Notes: generated from the letters alone by a model not told the origin. 64,000 bases of DNA from Marsupella aquatica (GCA_973895155.1 OZ316899.1:5270001-5334000); one strand, 5' to 3'; shown: positions 42,700 through 54,453, counted from the first letter of the stretch. Numbers and translations: made by a program.

Positions 42700-43315
42700 C
42701 CAGTGAATCTGACAGGATCATGACGGTGAATGATCTTCACTAAATGTAGTGACCCATTTAGATACTTCGATGCTCTGTTGTTCATCTGATGATTTAATTA
42801 TGTGTTGATTCGGCTGAACACTGTAGCATGGAGTATTAGGATCATTGCTTAGCTCCTGAACTGGCTCGGGATTGGTCTTGTGGTGTTGTTCCCCTCTAGT
42901 ATGCAGGGATACATCTGTTGTTGTCCTTTTTGGCCTTGTGGCCCTTTTGCCTTGGGCCTGCTGGTTCCCTCATCCATGGGGTTCACGCGGAATAAAGATG
43001 AAATAAAAATAAAAATAAAAATGTGATACTTATGCCATTGTATATTCTGACTTTACTTTAATTTGTTGTTACAAGCCCGTCCTCACATGTCTACAATCAA
43101 GATATTTGATGGGACATCTATTGAAAAATTTGGTCAACAGGGACCATTGAGACATTGGATATATATTTTAAATGATTTGTACTGTACAATATTCAGGGTA
43201 CATATATATAGGCTATTCAAATATGGCAAGAATATTCAACAAAACCACTTTAAAACAAAATGAAACTTATGTGCTGAAGGAAAAGGTGACTATAGGATGG
43301 GTATGACCAACACAC

Positions 43316-43741
43316 CTGTGATTTATAAAACGGGCAATGTTTGACATGTACATTCCATCCAAAACAATGGAATGCTCATTGGCAACCTTTGGATGATCCA
43401 AGTTGAAAAGGTAACTACAATTGAGAACAATAAATGAAAATAAATTAGAAATTACAAACTTTGAAATTATACCTGCAACTCATATCAAATAATATAACTC
43501 AAGAAAAGTAATTATATAAATTGGTTGCAAATGTAATAATATGTCCATCTAGATACTTGTTAACACTCTTAACAAACTTTTAGGATGATCTTTGAAAAGT
43601 CTTCAAGAAAATGAAACATGGTCTTTTCTAATTATCTAACAACTAATTTACCTCAATTGATTTTCATCATACTGTCCTGCTCGCTCATCAGCTTCAGCTT
43701 GTGTCAACACTTCTCCAACATACTCCACCACAAAACGCCCC
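43316..43741 (-). pseudogene. Two exons of a SUV39-type SET-domain methyltransferase gene
   Basis: Minus strand. Exon a is 43741-43652 (90 bp) after TAGCAG and before GTAAAT; it encodes GRFVVEYVGEVLTQAEADER then AGQYDENQL. Exon b is 43414-43316 (99 bp) after TTGTAG and before GTGTGT; it encodes SYLFNLDHP, then GMYMSNIARFINH, ending two bases into the next codon. Splicing gives continuous SET sequence with matching phases. EYVGEVLT..EAD and NIARFINH are hallmarks of the SUV39/G9a/SUVR group of histone H3 lysine methyltransferases. The next exon should begin (S)C-x-P-N. A decayed match (TGTGAGGAC, then LVTTN) may lie near 43090-43065, just before the LINE-2 insertion at 43036. The ELTYDY end and the pre-SET part were not found. 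Confidence 0.65.
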
Positions 43742-43765
43742 CTGCTAGGATCTCTCTCATTAGTC

Positions 43766-44204
43766 AAATATTTATCTCAACACGAGATAGACTTTAGATT
43801 GACCAGTAGATAAGCTAAATCTGACACTTCTGTTGATAAGTATAGAGGTATTTAACAATGCAAGGAAAACAGACCAAAAAATCCCAAATAGTTGAATATT
43901 GTGGACAGAGAAGGAATTTCACTTGGACAACAAATTGTCTTTTGACAATATACTCCAAACTTTGACACCCTGCCTGTCTCAACCCACTCCCAAACCACTC
44001 TACAATTTAAGTTTTACAGACATAGGTTTGGGGATGTGAAAAATTCCCAAGGCAAGTTGTGCCAATTGCCACCAAAACCTGATATCTGTTGGAATCTAAG
44101 AAAGCCATAGCTCATGAGTATGCAAGGTGTGGGATGTTGAATCTCCAATATGATACGATTTCAACCTCTCTCCATGTATTCCTATAGGTTGTGGAATAAT
44201 TAAA
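43766..44204. other. Unassigned sequence between the SET exons and LINE-3
   Basis: Probably intron or upstream part of the SET gene. I looked for a pre-SET Cys cluster on the minus strand and did not find one. LINE-3 similarity ends at about 44205 without an A-rich tail. Confidence 0.4.
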
Positions 44205-44442
44205 GTCCTTCAGGCCAAGTCCGCCATCATCCTTGGGCCTGCACAGTTTATCCCACGCCACCAGGGGTATCCTCTTACTCCCTGTCCTGTTAGTACCCCA
44301 AAGAAAATTCCTGCTTAATGCGATTAATTTTCTAGCCAGTGCAGCCGGGGAGCGCAAAAACATCATGTGATAAATGGGTATAGCCTGCAAGACATGTTTA
44401 ACAAGCAAGAGGTGACCAGTAAAAGAAAGAAATTGTGAGGAC

Positions 44443-44659
44443 CACGTAGACCCTGGGCCCTCAGTCTTAACTAATACGTGGAGGACGTGCAAACGCTCGA
44501 AGGGTAGTTTTTATTCATTTGAACTAATAATTATAATTATTACCGGTAATAAGGGTACTTTTAATGTCAAAATGGAAATAACAAGGGGTAAACACGAAAA
44601 GGGCCCGATCGCAGGGGGGTCCCTTCTTTTACATAGAGTGAGGGCCCAGGGCACGTAGA
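44443..44659. mobile_element. 201-bp hAT-like MITE with 8-bp target duplication
   Basis: The element spans 44451-44651. It starts CCCTGGGCCCTCA and ends with the exact inverse TGAGGGCCCAGGG (13 bp perfect). Both sides carry the 8-bp duplication CACGTAGA (44443-44450 and 44652-44659), the length made by hAT transposases. It is non-coding. Removing it with one duplication restores the LINE-3 RT reading through the site. Confidence 0.92.
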
Positions 44660-46533
44660 CAGGCGTGCGCTAATCCTGTCCAAGCAGAAGCCATGAAACT
44701 GTGCTTTTGACAGTCCAGTGCCCAATGGGGCTCCCAAGTATTTCTGCACTATCCCTACTTCACTGATAACACACCCAGTCTCTCTAAGCCATCTAGGAAT
44801 GTCATCCAATCCCAAAGGGATGACAATGGATTTTTTAAGATTGAGTTTTGCTCTAGTAGCACATTCATAAGTGTTCAATGTGCTTTTAGCCTGTTCAAAT
44901 GCTAGCTCAGTTACCGGGATGAACAGACCCATATCATCCGCAAAGAGTCAAAAAGAAATATTCAGATTCGGAGTAATCTGAAAGCCTTGTAATCTACCTG
45001 CCTTGATTTCCGCATTACAAAAATCCATTAGCGGTTGAGTCAAAATTGCAAAAAGTAACGGAGAGAGAGGGCATCCCTGTCTCACCCCCCGGCTCAACTG
45101 AATATCTTCAATCCAGATCCCATTTACTAAAGCCTTAGAGTACGCATTGCTTAGTAATGACTTGACCAAAAAGATGAAATGAGATCCAATGCCCAGTAAG
45201 TGCATTGTTTCCCAGATGTAGGTATGGTCTACCTTATCAAAAGCTTTCTCAAAATCTAACTTCAGGAATAGAGCCGGTGTATTTGTAACGTTAATCCAAT
45301 CATTCATCAGCCGGGTAATGGAGATGTTCTCTAGAATGTCTGCCTGGAATTAACCCCATTTGTTGTGGGCAGGTCAGTTTAGAGAGCAACGGTTTTAATC
45401 GCTGAGCCAAGAGCTTGGCAATGATCTTGTAAATGATTGTCAACATCGTGAGAGGTCGCCAGTCCCCCAGCCTTCGTTTATCAGTCTTTTTAGGGATGAA
45501 ACGGATGACTCCCTCCTTTATCTTGAATGCCAGATGTCCCGTATGCCAAAAGTCCGATACCATGCCATGCAAGTCATCCTTCAGAAATTCCCAGCATGCA
45601 CAAATACCCTCCGCGGTCATCCCATCAATCCCCGGAGCCTTGTCACAAGGTAAAGTAGCAAGGTACTGTGCAGCTCCTGTATCGAGGGAAGAGCCTCTAG
45701 TCTTCTGATTTCACTAGCCGTCAGTGCAAACCAAGTATGTTCACACAGTATACGTCGGGCAGTCAGCATGGCCGATACCTCCTCCGCAGAGAGCATCGGT
45801 GGTGCATATAACTCCTCGCACTGTCTCTGCACCTCCTGAATTACTGCCTGTTCTTCTCGGATTTCTCTTCCTCCTTCCACCACTAGGTAAGCCATGTTTT
45901 CTCTCTACCGCTTTGCCTTGACAGTAGAAAAGAAAAACTTTGAAGTTTCTTCACCTTGGCCAAGCCATCTGATCCGAGATAGATGTCGATTATGATGTGC
46001 CTCCTGAATCTCCATTTCACATACGTTATCTTCCGTGTCCATGAAATTCACAGTGCAGGAGGATGAGTGATCCTCAACAATAGCTAATTTCAGCATGCGT
46101 AGCCTATCCTTCATTAGCCGCATCTCTTCCTCCCGAGGTAGGGGTGCAGCTTGTAAATCCATATAACATTTCCTTAGCCTTTGAAATGCTAGTGCAAATC
46201 TCAAGTGTGGATCGCTCGGGGGATTGTCTTCCAACCAGGCCCCAGAAGAAGTTCTACATTTCTTTGCTTCTGTAGGACCACAGGATTGGCCTTAAAATAT
46301 GTAGCCCGCCTTTGGTCAGCTCCATCCAAAATTGGTAAGGTAAATCTAAGGGTAAGGATCACTGGATCATGATCAGAGAGAGCTGATGTCCCATCGTGTA
46401 TAAGTGCCAAAACTTCCCCAGTCCAGCTCCCCTTCTCGCTGATGTAAAATCGGTCTAGTCGTGACTGTATTAGTCTGCCATGTCTCACCCTTCTCCAAGT
46501 AAATTTGGATCCCCTAACTTGGCCCAAAATGCC

Positions 46534-48026
46534 AATGGTGGACCTCGCCACCAGCGCCCTCACCAATCCCAGCACTTGCGCCTAAGTGCCCTTGGTGCCC
46601 GAATGCCTCCACGGAATACCTCGAGCAAGCATCCAAGTGCCTCTAGCACCTCCTGCGGCCACTCCCATACAAAACCGCACTTGCTCACCTACACGACCGC
46701 TACTCAACGGTCCTCACTGTCTGCACAAACAACCAAGCAACTCAATAAGTAACCCCTTCGGATCTAGAACTCGCCCAGTCCAGCATCCTAACTCAAGCTC
46801 AATAGACGTTGGTAAATAGGTCAGCGATAGGTCCTCCCGATGCCATAAGCCGGAACCAGAACCCACGCCCACTGTCCGTCCAGGACAGCTCCTTCCTTGG
46901 GCGCGGCCCAGGTTCCCCCTCATACCTATCCATCACCAACTGACCGCCCTAACCCCAAGACATGCTCGTGGCCCAATTAGTGTAGCTGGTCCTAAAGCTT
47001 GTCCCAAGCTTGTCTCAACACGCCGGGACCAGAACGGCCTCGACTCTAACAACCGCTCCCGATTCGCCCCACTGATGGTCTAGGGACCGAGCGCCCTTGG
47101 GACTCAGCCTCCATACCTACTTGGCCTTGCCTCCCCAATGCAAGCTCCCTAGTGAGGCTGAACGTGGCTTGGCTACTATTCGGCAGGATTTGGCAAACGG
47201 ACGAGCTAACACCCACAAACCACGAGAACCCATGGCACCCCCGGACCCATCTGAGATCAGGAGGGCGTAGCCCTCCTCAAGAGATTTCCAACGCACCCAA
47301 GAAGTCCTCCAACGGACTTCCCGTTGGGAAGATATCGCCATTTCCGTTTGGCGGTTTCCCTTAGTGTCGCGACCGCCGTGGCTCACGACTTCGGCTTGGC
47401 CTTTGCCCCCAGGGAGACATCACTCCTCTCATATATGCTTCTAGAGACCTGACACCCCCGGACCAACTTTGGTCCCTAAACGTTTGGCCCCCAACCCGGA
47501 TCCCATCGCGCATAATGGGCGCGCCACCAACTGGCAACGCCCATAACTTTCTTGATAGGCATCCGCAAGCGGAGTGCCTTAGTGCGTTGTGACCGGGCCA
47601 ACCCAGTGCTCATGCCTAGGCCCTCAGGTCTGATTACCGCTCGGGACCCCCGACCGGCCCAACCCGGATCGGGCCACAACTTGCGCCCCAAGCGTCCGTT
47701 GCCAATGGCATCAACTCCATTGGCCTTGGGCCCAAGCGGAGCTCACTCCCAAGCCCTCAGAACTCAAAGCCCATCCGACGGTCCGGACGGCCATCCTTGA
47801 GCCCGGCCCATTTGCCCTTGACCCGACCAGCCATAGGCTAGTCCAAGTCCTTAGTGTGTGTCCCCAGCTTGGCCCCTTGCCTCGCTAGTGCCACGTCTCA
47901 TTGCCCACAAGTCTCCCCGTGCTAAGTCCTCCTCGGATGGCCTATCCGGGCCTGGACCATAAGGGAGCTCGGCGTCGGACTCAGCAACGCCGGAGCTAAG
48001 TGTTAAGGTAGTCGAGTTCCGCGACT
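46534..48026 (+). repeat. Dispersed repeat R1, copy B (longest, about 1.49 kb)
   Basis: Inserted in LINE-3 ORF2, flanked by ATGCC at 46529-46533 and 48027-48031. It starts AATGGTGGACCTCGCCACC and shares its first roughly 390 bases with R1-A and R1-C. The remaining 1.1 kb is C-rich, without a coding frame I can support. The ends do not read TG...CA under this duplication, so I do not call it an LTR outright. Confidence 0.7.
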
Positions 48027-48636
48027 ATGCCCAACACATCTTGTAAATCTAATCTGGTTGTGAGGAATCGCCAGAATTCTTTCTCACGTCCACAGATCAA
48101 GGGAGACGGACCAGTTGAGTTGCCCCATATTTCTGTCATATTAAAATCGCCTCCCATGATCCATCGATCCTGAGGAAGAGCATTCCGAAGATCATCCCAT
48201 AGTAGCATCCTTTCACCAGTAGAGGAAGGAGCATATACACAAAATAATCCAAAATTACCTTCTGTATGTTCCACTTGGATCCAGACCGCTCGGCCTTTAT
48301 CCAGCGTGCCTGAAGTTAGCACCTTGAACATGGAATGGAGTAGAATGGTTGTGCCGCCTCTGCCCTCATTCGGGAGAGAGTAAAAATGCTGATATGTAGG
48401 TAAAAAAATCCTGAGAGCGATGTCCAATCTGAAGCTGTCATCCTTAACTTCTTGGAGCATCAAAGCATCGAGAGGAGGTTGGATAGATGAAACCCATTTG
48501 GATACCACAATTTTTCGATTTGGGTCGCACAGGCCACAAACGTTCCAAGTGGCCACCTTGAATGTTGTCATGTAGATTCAAGTCGCGCAAACCACCTCCA
48601 TGCTCCACCTAGAGGCTAAGTGCTACCACTCACAAG

Positions 48637-50520
48637 TCAGACCTTCTCTTGAAGGGGGCCCACCATTGGCTCAACAGGTACACGCTGCGGCGTCTCTTCA
48701 GGTGATTTGATCAAAAGGTTAGGATCCGGTGACCGAATCGATACTACCTTACCCGGGGAATCAACGTTGTGCATCACACCATCTGGTGGAATGGGGGAGG
48801 CCTCAGTTGCGCCAGAGATCTCTGGGGTATCAGTCACCGGGTGCTGTAATTCTCTTCTTGCTCGCCGACCGGGGGTGCACCAGTTGTCCTCCTCCTGCAA
48901 GTGATGATTAGCAACAAATTGTAAGGCACGTTGATTCTTGGCCTTCTTTTTCCCCTTTTTCTTTTCGTTTGGTGGGGATCGCTTAGCCAATTTCCTTGCC
49001 CGGTCCTTTTTAACCGTTATGTGAGAGATGAATCCTTCATACTCCGACACCTCCATGTCAGAGGGCTTCTCTGTGGCAGACAACCCGTCTCCTTCTTCCA
49101 TTTCCTCTAAGGTTTCCAATTCCGGACGTGGTAAATCAGGCTTTTCATTTGGCACAGCCACAATGAGAGGAGTATCAACAGCCCCAAGTCCCGTCTGATC
49201 ATCTGAATTGGTCAGCTTCTTATTCAAGACCGCCGAGGCGTAATGCATAGATTGAAGGTCCTGCATGACCCCCGAGATAGCGACCGCACCAGCCCAAAGA
49301 TGAAGAGCAACTACTCCCGCCCTTCCTTCATCCGTGCATTCATCTACCTCCCGCACAATTTCCACCGAGGGGGGCGCAGCAATACCCCCCTCCACACTCC
49401 CAAATAAAACAAATTCCCCGATACCATTCGCCGGTGTAGGCACACTATTCACCATCAGCGGATCACTAGTAATAGTAGGTGGCGCAACTCCAACTTGCTC
49501 CACCACGGAACCAAGTGTCTCACCCAGAGCAATGGATCTAGTCGGTACCGCCTCGGCAGCCACCGGTGGGGCCGGATCCGGAAGATCGATGGGTACAGCA
49601 TTCGTCGGGTCAACAATCTCATGTAATCTGCAATCCCGAGCAAGATGACCTTTTTTGTTGCACTTAAAGCAGTGGAAAGGGATATTTTTTAAGATAATAG
49701 GCTGCCAAATTGAGAGGTCCGCCTTAATCTGAACCTTCACACTCTATGGTAGCTCCCTCTGAGTGTCCCATAGTATACAAACCCGATCGTGTGGATAAGA
49801 ACTCAAATCATCCCCTTGGATGTAATGCAATATATCTCCCAGGGAGGCTGCCAGCTTGCGACGGCAAGGTTCAAGAATAAGAGCCCTGAACGGGATCTCA
49901 ATCCACACTGGCAGCAATGTAAAGGATTCGTTCCAAATGTTGAAGGAGGGATCCCAGGGAAAAGTAAACACATATTTCCGGTCCAAAAACCAAGGGGCAC
50001 CCGCCAATGCAAGGTCACGCTGCTCCGGATTTTTGAAAGCCACCAAGTAGAAATTCTTTCCCACAAATTTGATTTGTGTCATCGGCCAGTGCATCTCTTT
50101 GACAAAGGTTTTCTCCACCCAGAATTTGAAGGTGGGTAACATTGGAGCCCTGTCAGTAAAGTAATACATAATGGCACAATTAAAGAGCTTCGTGACGCTA
50201 ACCGCAGCTTCCTCCAGGGACCATTTGATAGTCGTGTGCAATTTAGATGGCCAGTCTTGAACAGAGAGGTCAGCAATGCGCCTAAGCAGAGGGACACAGG
50301 CCTCCGCTGCCAGCTTATTGGCCTCCACTGGGTTCCCTGGATCCAAAGCAGCATGCCTTACCAGAGTCCGCAAAGTAGAGGCAGACCATTGCATTGCATT
50401 TGCGTTCCTGTCAGCAGATTCTCCAGCAATAGTTGGCTCATCCTCCATTCTTTCTCCAATGTCATCATGGAAAGTCGCACCAGCGTGGTGTGGCCTACGA
50501 CCTTCTACATCGTCCATCAC
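48637..50520 (-). pseudogene. LINE-3 ORF1 (RNA-binding, CCHC knuckle), one nonsense codon
   Basis: A 627-codon frame is interrupted by a single in-frame TAG at about 49741-49746, between RVCILWDTQRELP and SVKVQIKADL. It contains a DUF4283-like domain (DRAPMLPTFKFWVEKTF, IKFVGKNFYLVAFKNPEQRD, APWFLDRKYVFTFPWDPSF, LGDILHYIQGDDLSSYPHD), a CCHC knuckle (CFKCNKKGHLARDC, 49680-49639) and an acidic/Pro tail with a Lys-rich patch. LINE-2 ORF1 matches throughout. An N-terminal part (50942-50520, another frame) includes GAGPAFLREKTSRRNAEGG. This is the most complete ORF1 in the window. Confidence 0.85.
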
Positions 50521-50965
50521 TAATCCCTCCTTCTCCTTGTCCCCGCGAGAGAAGCCATCAGAGTTATCTCCAGAAGGTCAAAGCCCAAACCAGCTCTGGA
50601 CCGCCACAGCAGGCATGATTGAATAGGCTTCTTGGTTACCCACGGGTCAAAGCTCACGGTTCCCTCCGGAGCGCGCATCTTGTCCAAAAAATTGATGTTC
50701 CATCTCACGACGGGATGTATCATTGGAAGTGGACGCCGGAAAAGAACATTGAGGTGGTCCGACTGAACAGTAGGGTTTGCCCAGTATCCAACACCTCCCT
50801 CGGCATTGCGCCGGGAGGTCTTTTCTCTCAAAAAAGCCGGTCCAGCTCCACGGCCCTGATAGCCATAGTTTGGGCGAGTGTGCTCCATAAGGTACCAAAT
50901 GTAGCCCTGTCTAGAGGAAAACAACAATTCCCATCGTTCCAAAGGCAGAATGATGCACTTTACAG

Positions 50966-53190
50966 GTGCAAGTTCTGATCAAAGATAGAGGACTGGCTAA
51001 AGTAGTAAATTTCAGCACTCCACCGGCATCCCAAGTTCTCACTAATGATGGAAATCAGATAGCGTTCAAGAAGAAAGATCTCACCTCCCTGCCAGAAGCT
51101 CCCCCTGATGATGATCCCAGGTGCACACCCAAGTGCCGTGTATGCCAGGGATAAGTCAGCACTTCAATCGAAAGCAGGTGACCCTCCAAACCAGAAGCTT
51201 ATTTTAGCAGATTCCCTAAACCAGTCGTTGGTACCAAGATTAGATTACTCCACACATAGCTTCTTTCACAACGCCCAGATGCTTCATCCGCATAAGCCTT
51301 TTTCACTCCCTTGACCACAACCACCAGCCACCTTAGGGTTGACCAAAACCGCGGCCATGGGCCAAGCACAGGGCCCTATTCCTGCGGAAAAGTCCTCCGG
51401 ATACCAAAAACTCACAAAAAAAAGCCCGGTTGATAGTAGAAACACCTCCGTCTAGGAGATAAGCAAGATTAGTACCTTTAAATCATCCAGTCCTTCAGAA
51501 AACCCCAACAAAGATCCACACTCTAGTGCTTGTCAGCTCCGTCAGTACTCCGCTTCAGCTCCCACTAAATCAGAGACCTTACTTACGCCTAGCCAGGAAG
51601 TTGAGAGCAAGAGCGGAGTGGAGTGGGTATTAGAGAGAGCCTGTAGACTTGCAGGAAGCGATCATACAACAAAAAATACTTTTAAGAGAAGGAAAGCGAG
51701 TCAAATCACAGGAAGGAAACGATGAAGAAGAATCAAATGGTATGGATGAGAAACTATTAACGAGTAACAAGGAGAAACAGAAGGTGGAGGAATTGGAACC
51801 AGAGGCTGAGATAGACGACTTGATCGAAGGAGAAAATGTAGATGCGGAGATTGTGGCAGTCAGCAAAGACACACCACCCAACGTCAAAACAACGATTTCC
51901 AAGAAGTTAGGGTTGAGGCAAGCCAAAACGATTAAGGGTAAAGTGTGGAGTCAAGTAATCAAATCAGAGGAAGAGGAAACTGAAGAGGAATCTATAGAGG
52001 AAGAAGAGGAGTTGGTTGCAAAGTGTGGAAACAAAAAGCAAGTAAAGAAAGATCGCAACACGGGGAAGCATGTACTCAAGTTCAAAGGGATGGAACCACA
52101 CATACTGGAGAACATGAGGAGCAATAGTCATAAACAGTTCTTGAGGAATCAAGGACTCGAAGAGTTTGTATATTTGGAATGGGCAACGACCACCGATCTG
52201 GAATCAAAAGAACGCTGCGAGAACTATTCAAGTTGCCAACCAGAGGAGCCGAAATCAAGAAAAGGATCAGGAAAACATGGCAGCCGGCTTCGTTTCCCCA
52301 ACACAAAGAAGTAGATGATACCAGAGGCTACCAGATGCGACAGTGCACCGATGATAAGATCAAGGAAAGATTAGAGTTTGTGACTCATGCTTTACACTGG
52401 AAGCGCCCAAGGTCGGATCCACGGTTCATGATAAAGATCGTGGAGGAGGGCGATGGTAAATAGAAGAATTGGGTGTCATTTTTCCATGAGGGCTTTCATT
52501 CAACACTTAAACGAGCGAAGAAACTTATCGTGCAACCAGAAGCTATCTACCAGCAAAAATCGAGTCACATTTTCAGGTTCTAATCGGGGAGCAGTTAAAG
52601 AGGACGACCACACGAGTACAAAGGAGTAAACCTCAGCTAATGATGGAGAAACCAGGCACAACTGATGATCAAAAGTGCAAGAGTGCAGCTACAGAAGAGG
52701 AAACAACCAAGGGAGGAGGAGGATCCCAAATGAAGCAGCCTGGGAACGGGAAGAAGCGAATCATTGAAGCAGCCAAACATAAATCAACGGAGGAAAACCA
52801 AGGGGAGAAGGAAGAAACCTGGGATAAATTCTTCAGTGATAGAAACCGGAGAGTAAAAAGTGCAAACTTGGACATAAGCAGTTCTGAGGCCATAGATGAT
52901 ACCGACATTAGATACGCCATAGAAACTTGCTCCACGCCTGAGGTACAGACGGTACAAAGTGTAATTGGGATTGAGAAGCTGAGAGAAGAGATCAAAAACA
53001 TTAGAAGAAGCAGCATCTTCACCACCATGACAGGACAGATCATTTGGCAGGTAGCAATCTACCAAGGGATGAGCAACGCACTGGACCAACATTTCTGGAA
53101 CGATAGAGAACAGGAATTCATTGCAGCAAATGCAAAAGCAGAAGAGCTAGAGAAGAAAACATCAGAGAATCAGCAGATTATGGAGAAGCT
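50966..53190 (+). pseudogene. Decayed acidic, coiled-coil gag-like ORF
   Basis: A chain of plus-strand frames reads as one long charged protein with frameshifts and stops (near 51150, 51312, 51640, 52180, 52461 and 52580). It starts LIKDRGLAKVVNFSTPPASQ. A Glu/Lys-rich middle (51649-52314) holds an EEETEEESIEEEEEL run and KFKGMEPHILENMRSNSHKQ. A likely globular part follows (52180-52460, RTLRELFKLPTRGAEIKKRI, ERLEFVTHALHWKRP), and a coiled-coil end (52960-53190) is cut off by R1-C. There are no enzymatic motifs. Its layout resembles the gag-like proteins of the 22-28 kb elements, without clear sequence identity. LINE-3's 5' edge abuts it. Confidence 0.5.
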
Positions 53191-53193
53191 GAG

Positions 53194-53343
53194 TGGTGGA
53201 CCTTGCCACCTAGCGCCCTCACCAATCCCAGCACTCACGCCTAAGTGCCCTTGGTGCCCGAACTCCTCCACAGAATACCTGGAGCAAGTAACCTAGTGCC
53301 CCTTGCACCGCCAGCGGCCCCTCCCATATGAAGCCGCACTTGC
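53194..53343 (+). repeat. Repeat R1, copy C, left part
   Basis: TGGTGGACCTTGCCACC start, similar to R1-A and R1-B; interrupted after CACTTGC by the 4078-bp unit. The second half resumes at 57422. Confidence 0.85.
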
Positions 53344-53696
53344 TGTGACGGGTACCCCGTCACGGGAAGTCACACATAACTGGTTGCAAAGGCCGATACC
53401 TTGTTAATAGTCAATGTAAATAAGCCATTTTTTAATTTTTAGTTAATTCCGTCATTATAGGTTGATGATGCCCCAGGTGACTTTATATTCTTTCTCTCAT
53501 AATAGTTCTAAGATTTGCGGCGACCTAAGTGGGCAAATATTTTGGGACCTTGAAACTAGCCAGGACCAGCCCCATAGGACTTACCGTTTTGCTTCAAGAG
53601 CTATTGTTGAGACCCCCATTGCAAAGTCAGGAGAGGGGGGGGTTTTTTTTTAAATAAATCCCTCCTCAGGAGGGCGAGTCCCATTAGTGGCCGTCC

Positions 53697-54045
53697 GAGA
53701 GAAAGAGGGGCTGCCTCGCGAGCCCATAGGGCTGCGTGCCCGGGCGATTAATGGGGCTCCGCGAGCTGAAGGGGCTGCCTCGCGAGCCCATAGGGCTGCG
53801 TGCCCGGGCAATTAATGAGGCTCCGCGAGCTGAAGGAGCGCAAGCGAGCGGGGGGGGGGAGTTAAAGGGCCTCCCGCGAGCTGGGAGGATCACGCGAGCG
53901 GGGGGGAGTTAAAGGGCCTCCCGCGAGCTGGGAGGATCACGCGAGCGGGGGGGAGTTAAAGGGCCTCCCGCGAGCTGGGAGGATCACGCGAGCGGGGGGG
54001 AGTTGAAGGGCCTCCCGCGAGCCGGGAGGAATGGCCGCGCGCCCT
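53697..54045. repeat. GC-rich tandem repeats in the 4078-bp unit
   Basis: Two nested patterns: a roughly 60-bp unit around GGGCTGCCTCGCGAGCCCAT (two copies, 53708-53830) and a roughly 45-bp unit around GGGCCTCCCGCGAGCTGGGA (four copies, 53868-54035). Runs of G and CGCGAG motifs make strong secondary structure likely. It lies about 400 bases upstream of the ORF. Confidence 0.85.
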
Positions 54046-54453
54046 GCATAGGGCCGCGCGCAGGAGGACGCAAGGGTAAGGCCCGAGAAATGGGCCGGGG
54101 CGCATGGCGAAGGCGCCAGGAGTTTTTTCGGTTCTATTTTTTTTTCCTTCCTTTTTCTTTCCCTCTTCCTTTTGCACGACCCTCTCATTGCCGAAAGCAA
54201 AAACGGGGTTCTTCTCTCTCTTGCCGGAAGCTCTCTCCAGATTCTAATTATTTTTGAAGCTCTCTCTTTCATGGTGGATTAGTGGGGCTTGCTGGCGTCA
54301 TTCTTCCAGGCATTAGTGGCGGCCGCACGGAGTAGTGACGGGAAATTGAGAGAATTTAAGTGATCGGGCTACGGGGGCTGTTTCGGGCCAGGGAATTGAC
54401 ATTGCCACGGGTGACGGGATTGGTGATTGAGAAATTGATTTCGGGATGCATGG

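Larger units (their letters stand above)
34350..43019 (+). mobile_element. LINE-2: long non-LTR retrotransposon with 17-bp target duplication
   Basis: The 17 bases AATGTGATACTTATGCC occur at 34333-34349 and again at 43020-43036, immediately after an A-rich tail (about 42991-43019, AAATAAAAAT units). That is the signature of target-primed insertion and fixes the element at about 8.67 kb. ORF1 and ORF2 remnants lie in the order expected for a plant L1-like LINE. The first 2.2 kb (34350-36590) do not align with LINE-3 and may be a long 5' UTR or a nested insertion. Confidence 0.85.
44205..48571 (-). pseudogene. LINE-3 ORF2 (endonuclease and RT), split by two insertions
   Basis: From 48571 on the minus strand: KVATWNVCGLCDPNRKIVV, MLQEVKDDSFRLD, GRGGTTILLHSMFKVL, FCVYAPSSTGERM, MGGDFNMTE (the APE endonuclease), broken by R1-B within DLQDVLGI/LGQVRG. 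RT continues at 46575-44205: GREIREEQAV, GVIRFIPKKTDKRRLGDWRP, KLDFEKAFDKVDHTYIW, SRGVRQGCPLSPLLFAI and ADDMGLFIP with the FADD core, VQKYLGAPLG, then the MITE inside the WSSQFLSFT region. Frameshifts separate most blocks. It is better preserved than LINE-2 at the RT active site. Confidence 0.85.
44205..50942 (-). mobile_element. LINE-3: 3'-truncated LINE, minus strand, with two nested insertions
   Basis: Same family as LINE-2 by protein similarity through ORF1 and ORF2. It lacks the zinc-binding end and tail: similarity to LINE-2 stops at GGLGLKDF (about 44205). Nested inside are a 201-bp MITE (44451-44651) and R1-B (46534-48026). No target duplication was found, so it was cut by a later event rather than simply inserted. 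Confidence 0.85.

Noticed and set aside
47117-47800. Open frames on both strands in the GC-rich part of R1-B
   Set aside because: GC-rich DNA has few stops; the frames overlap on both strands, have no recognisable domain and lie inside a non-coding repeat.
46534-48026. R1-B as a solo LTR
   Set aside because: Under the best target duplication (ATGCC) the ends are AATGG...GCGACT, not TG...CA; left as an unclassified repeat.
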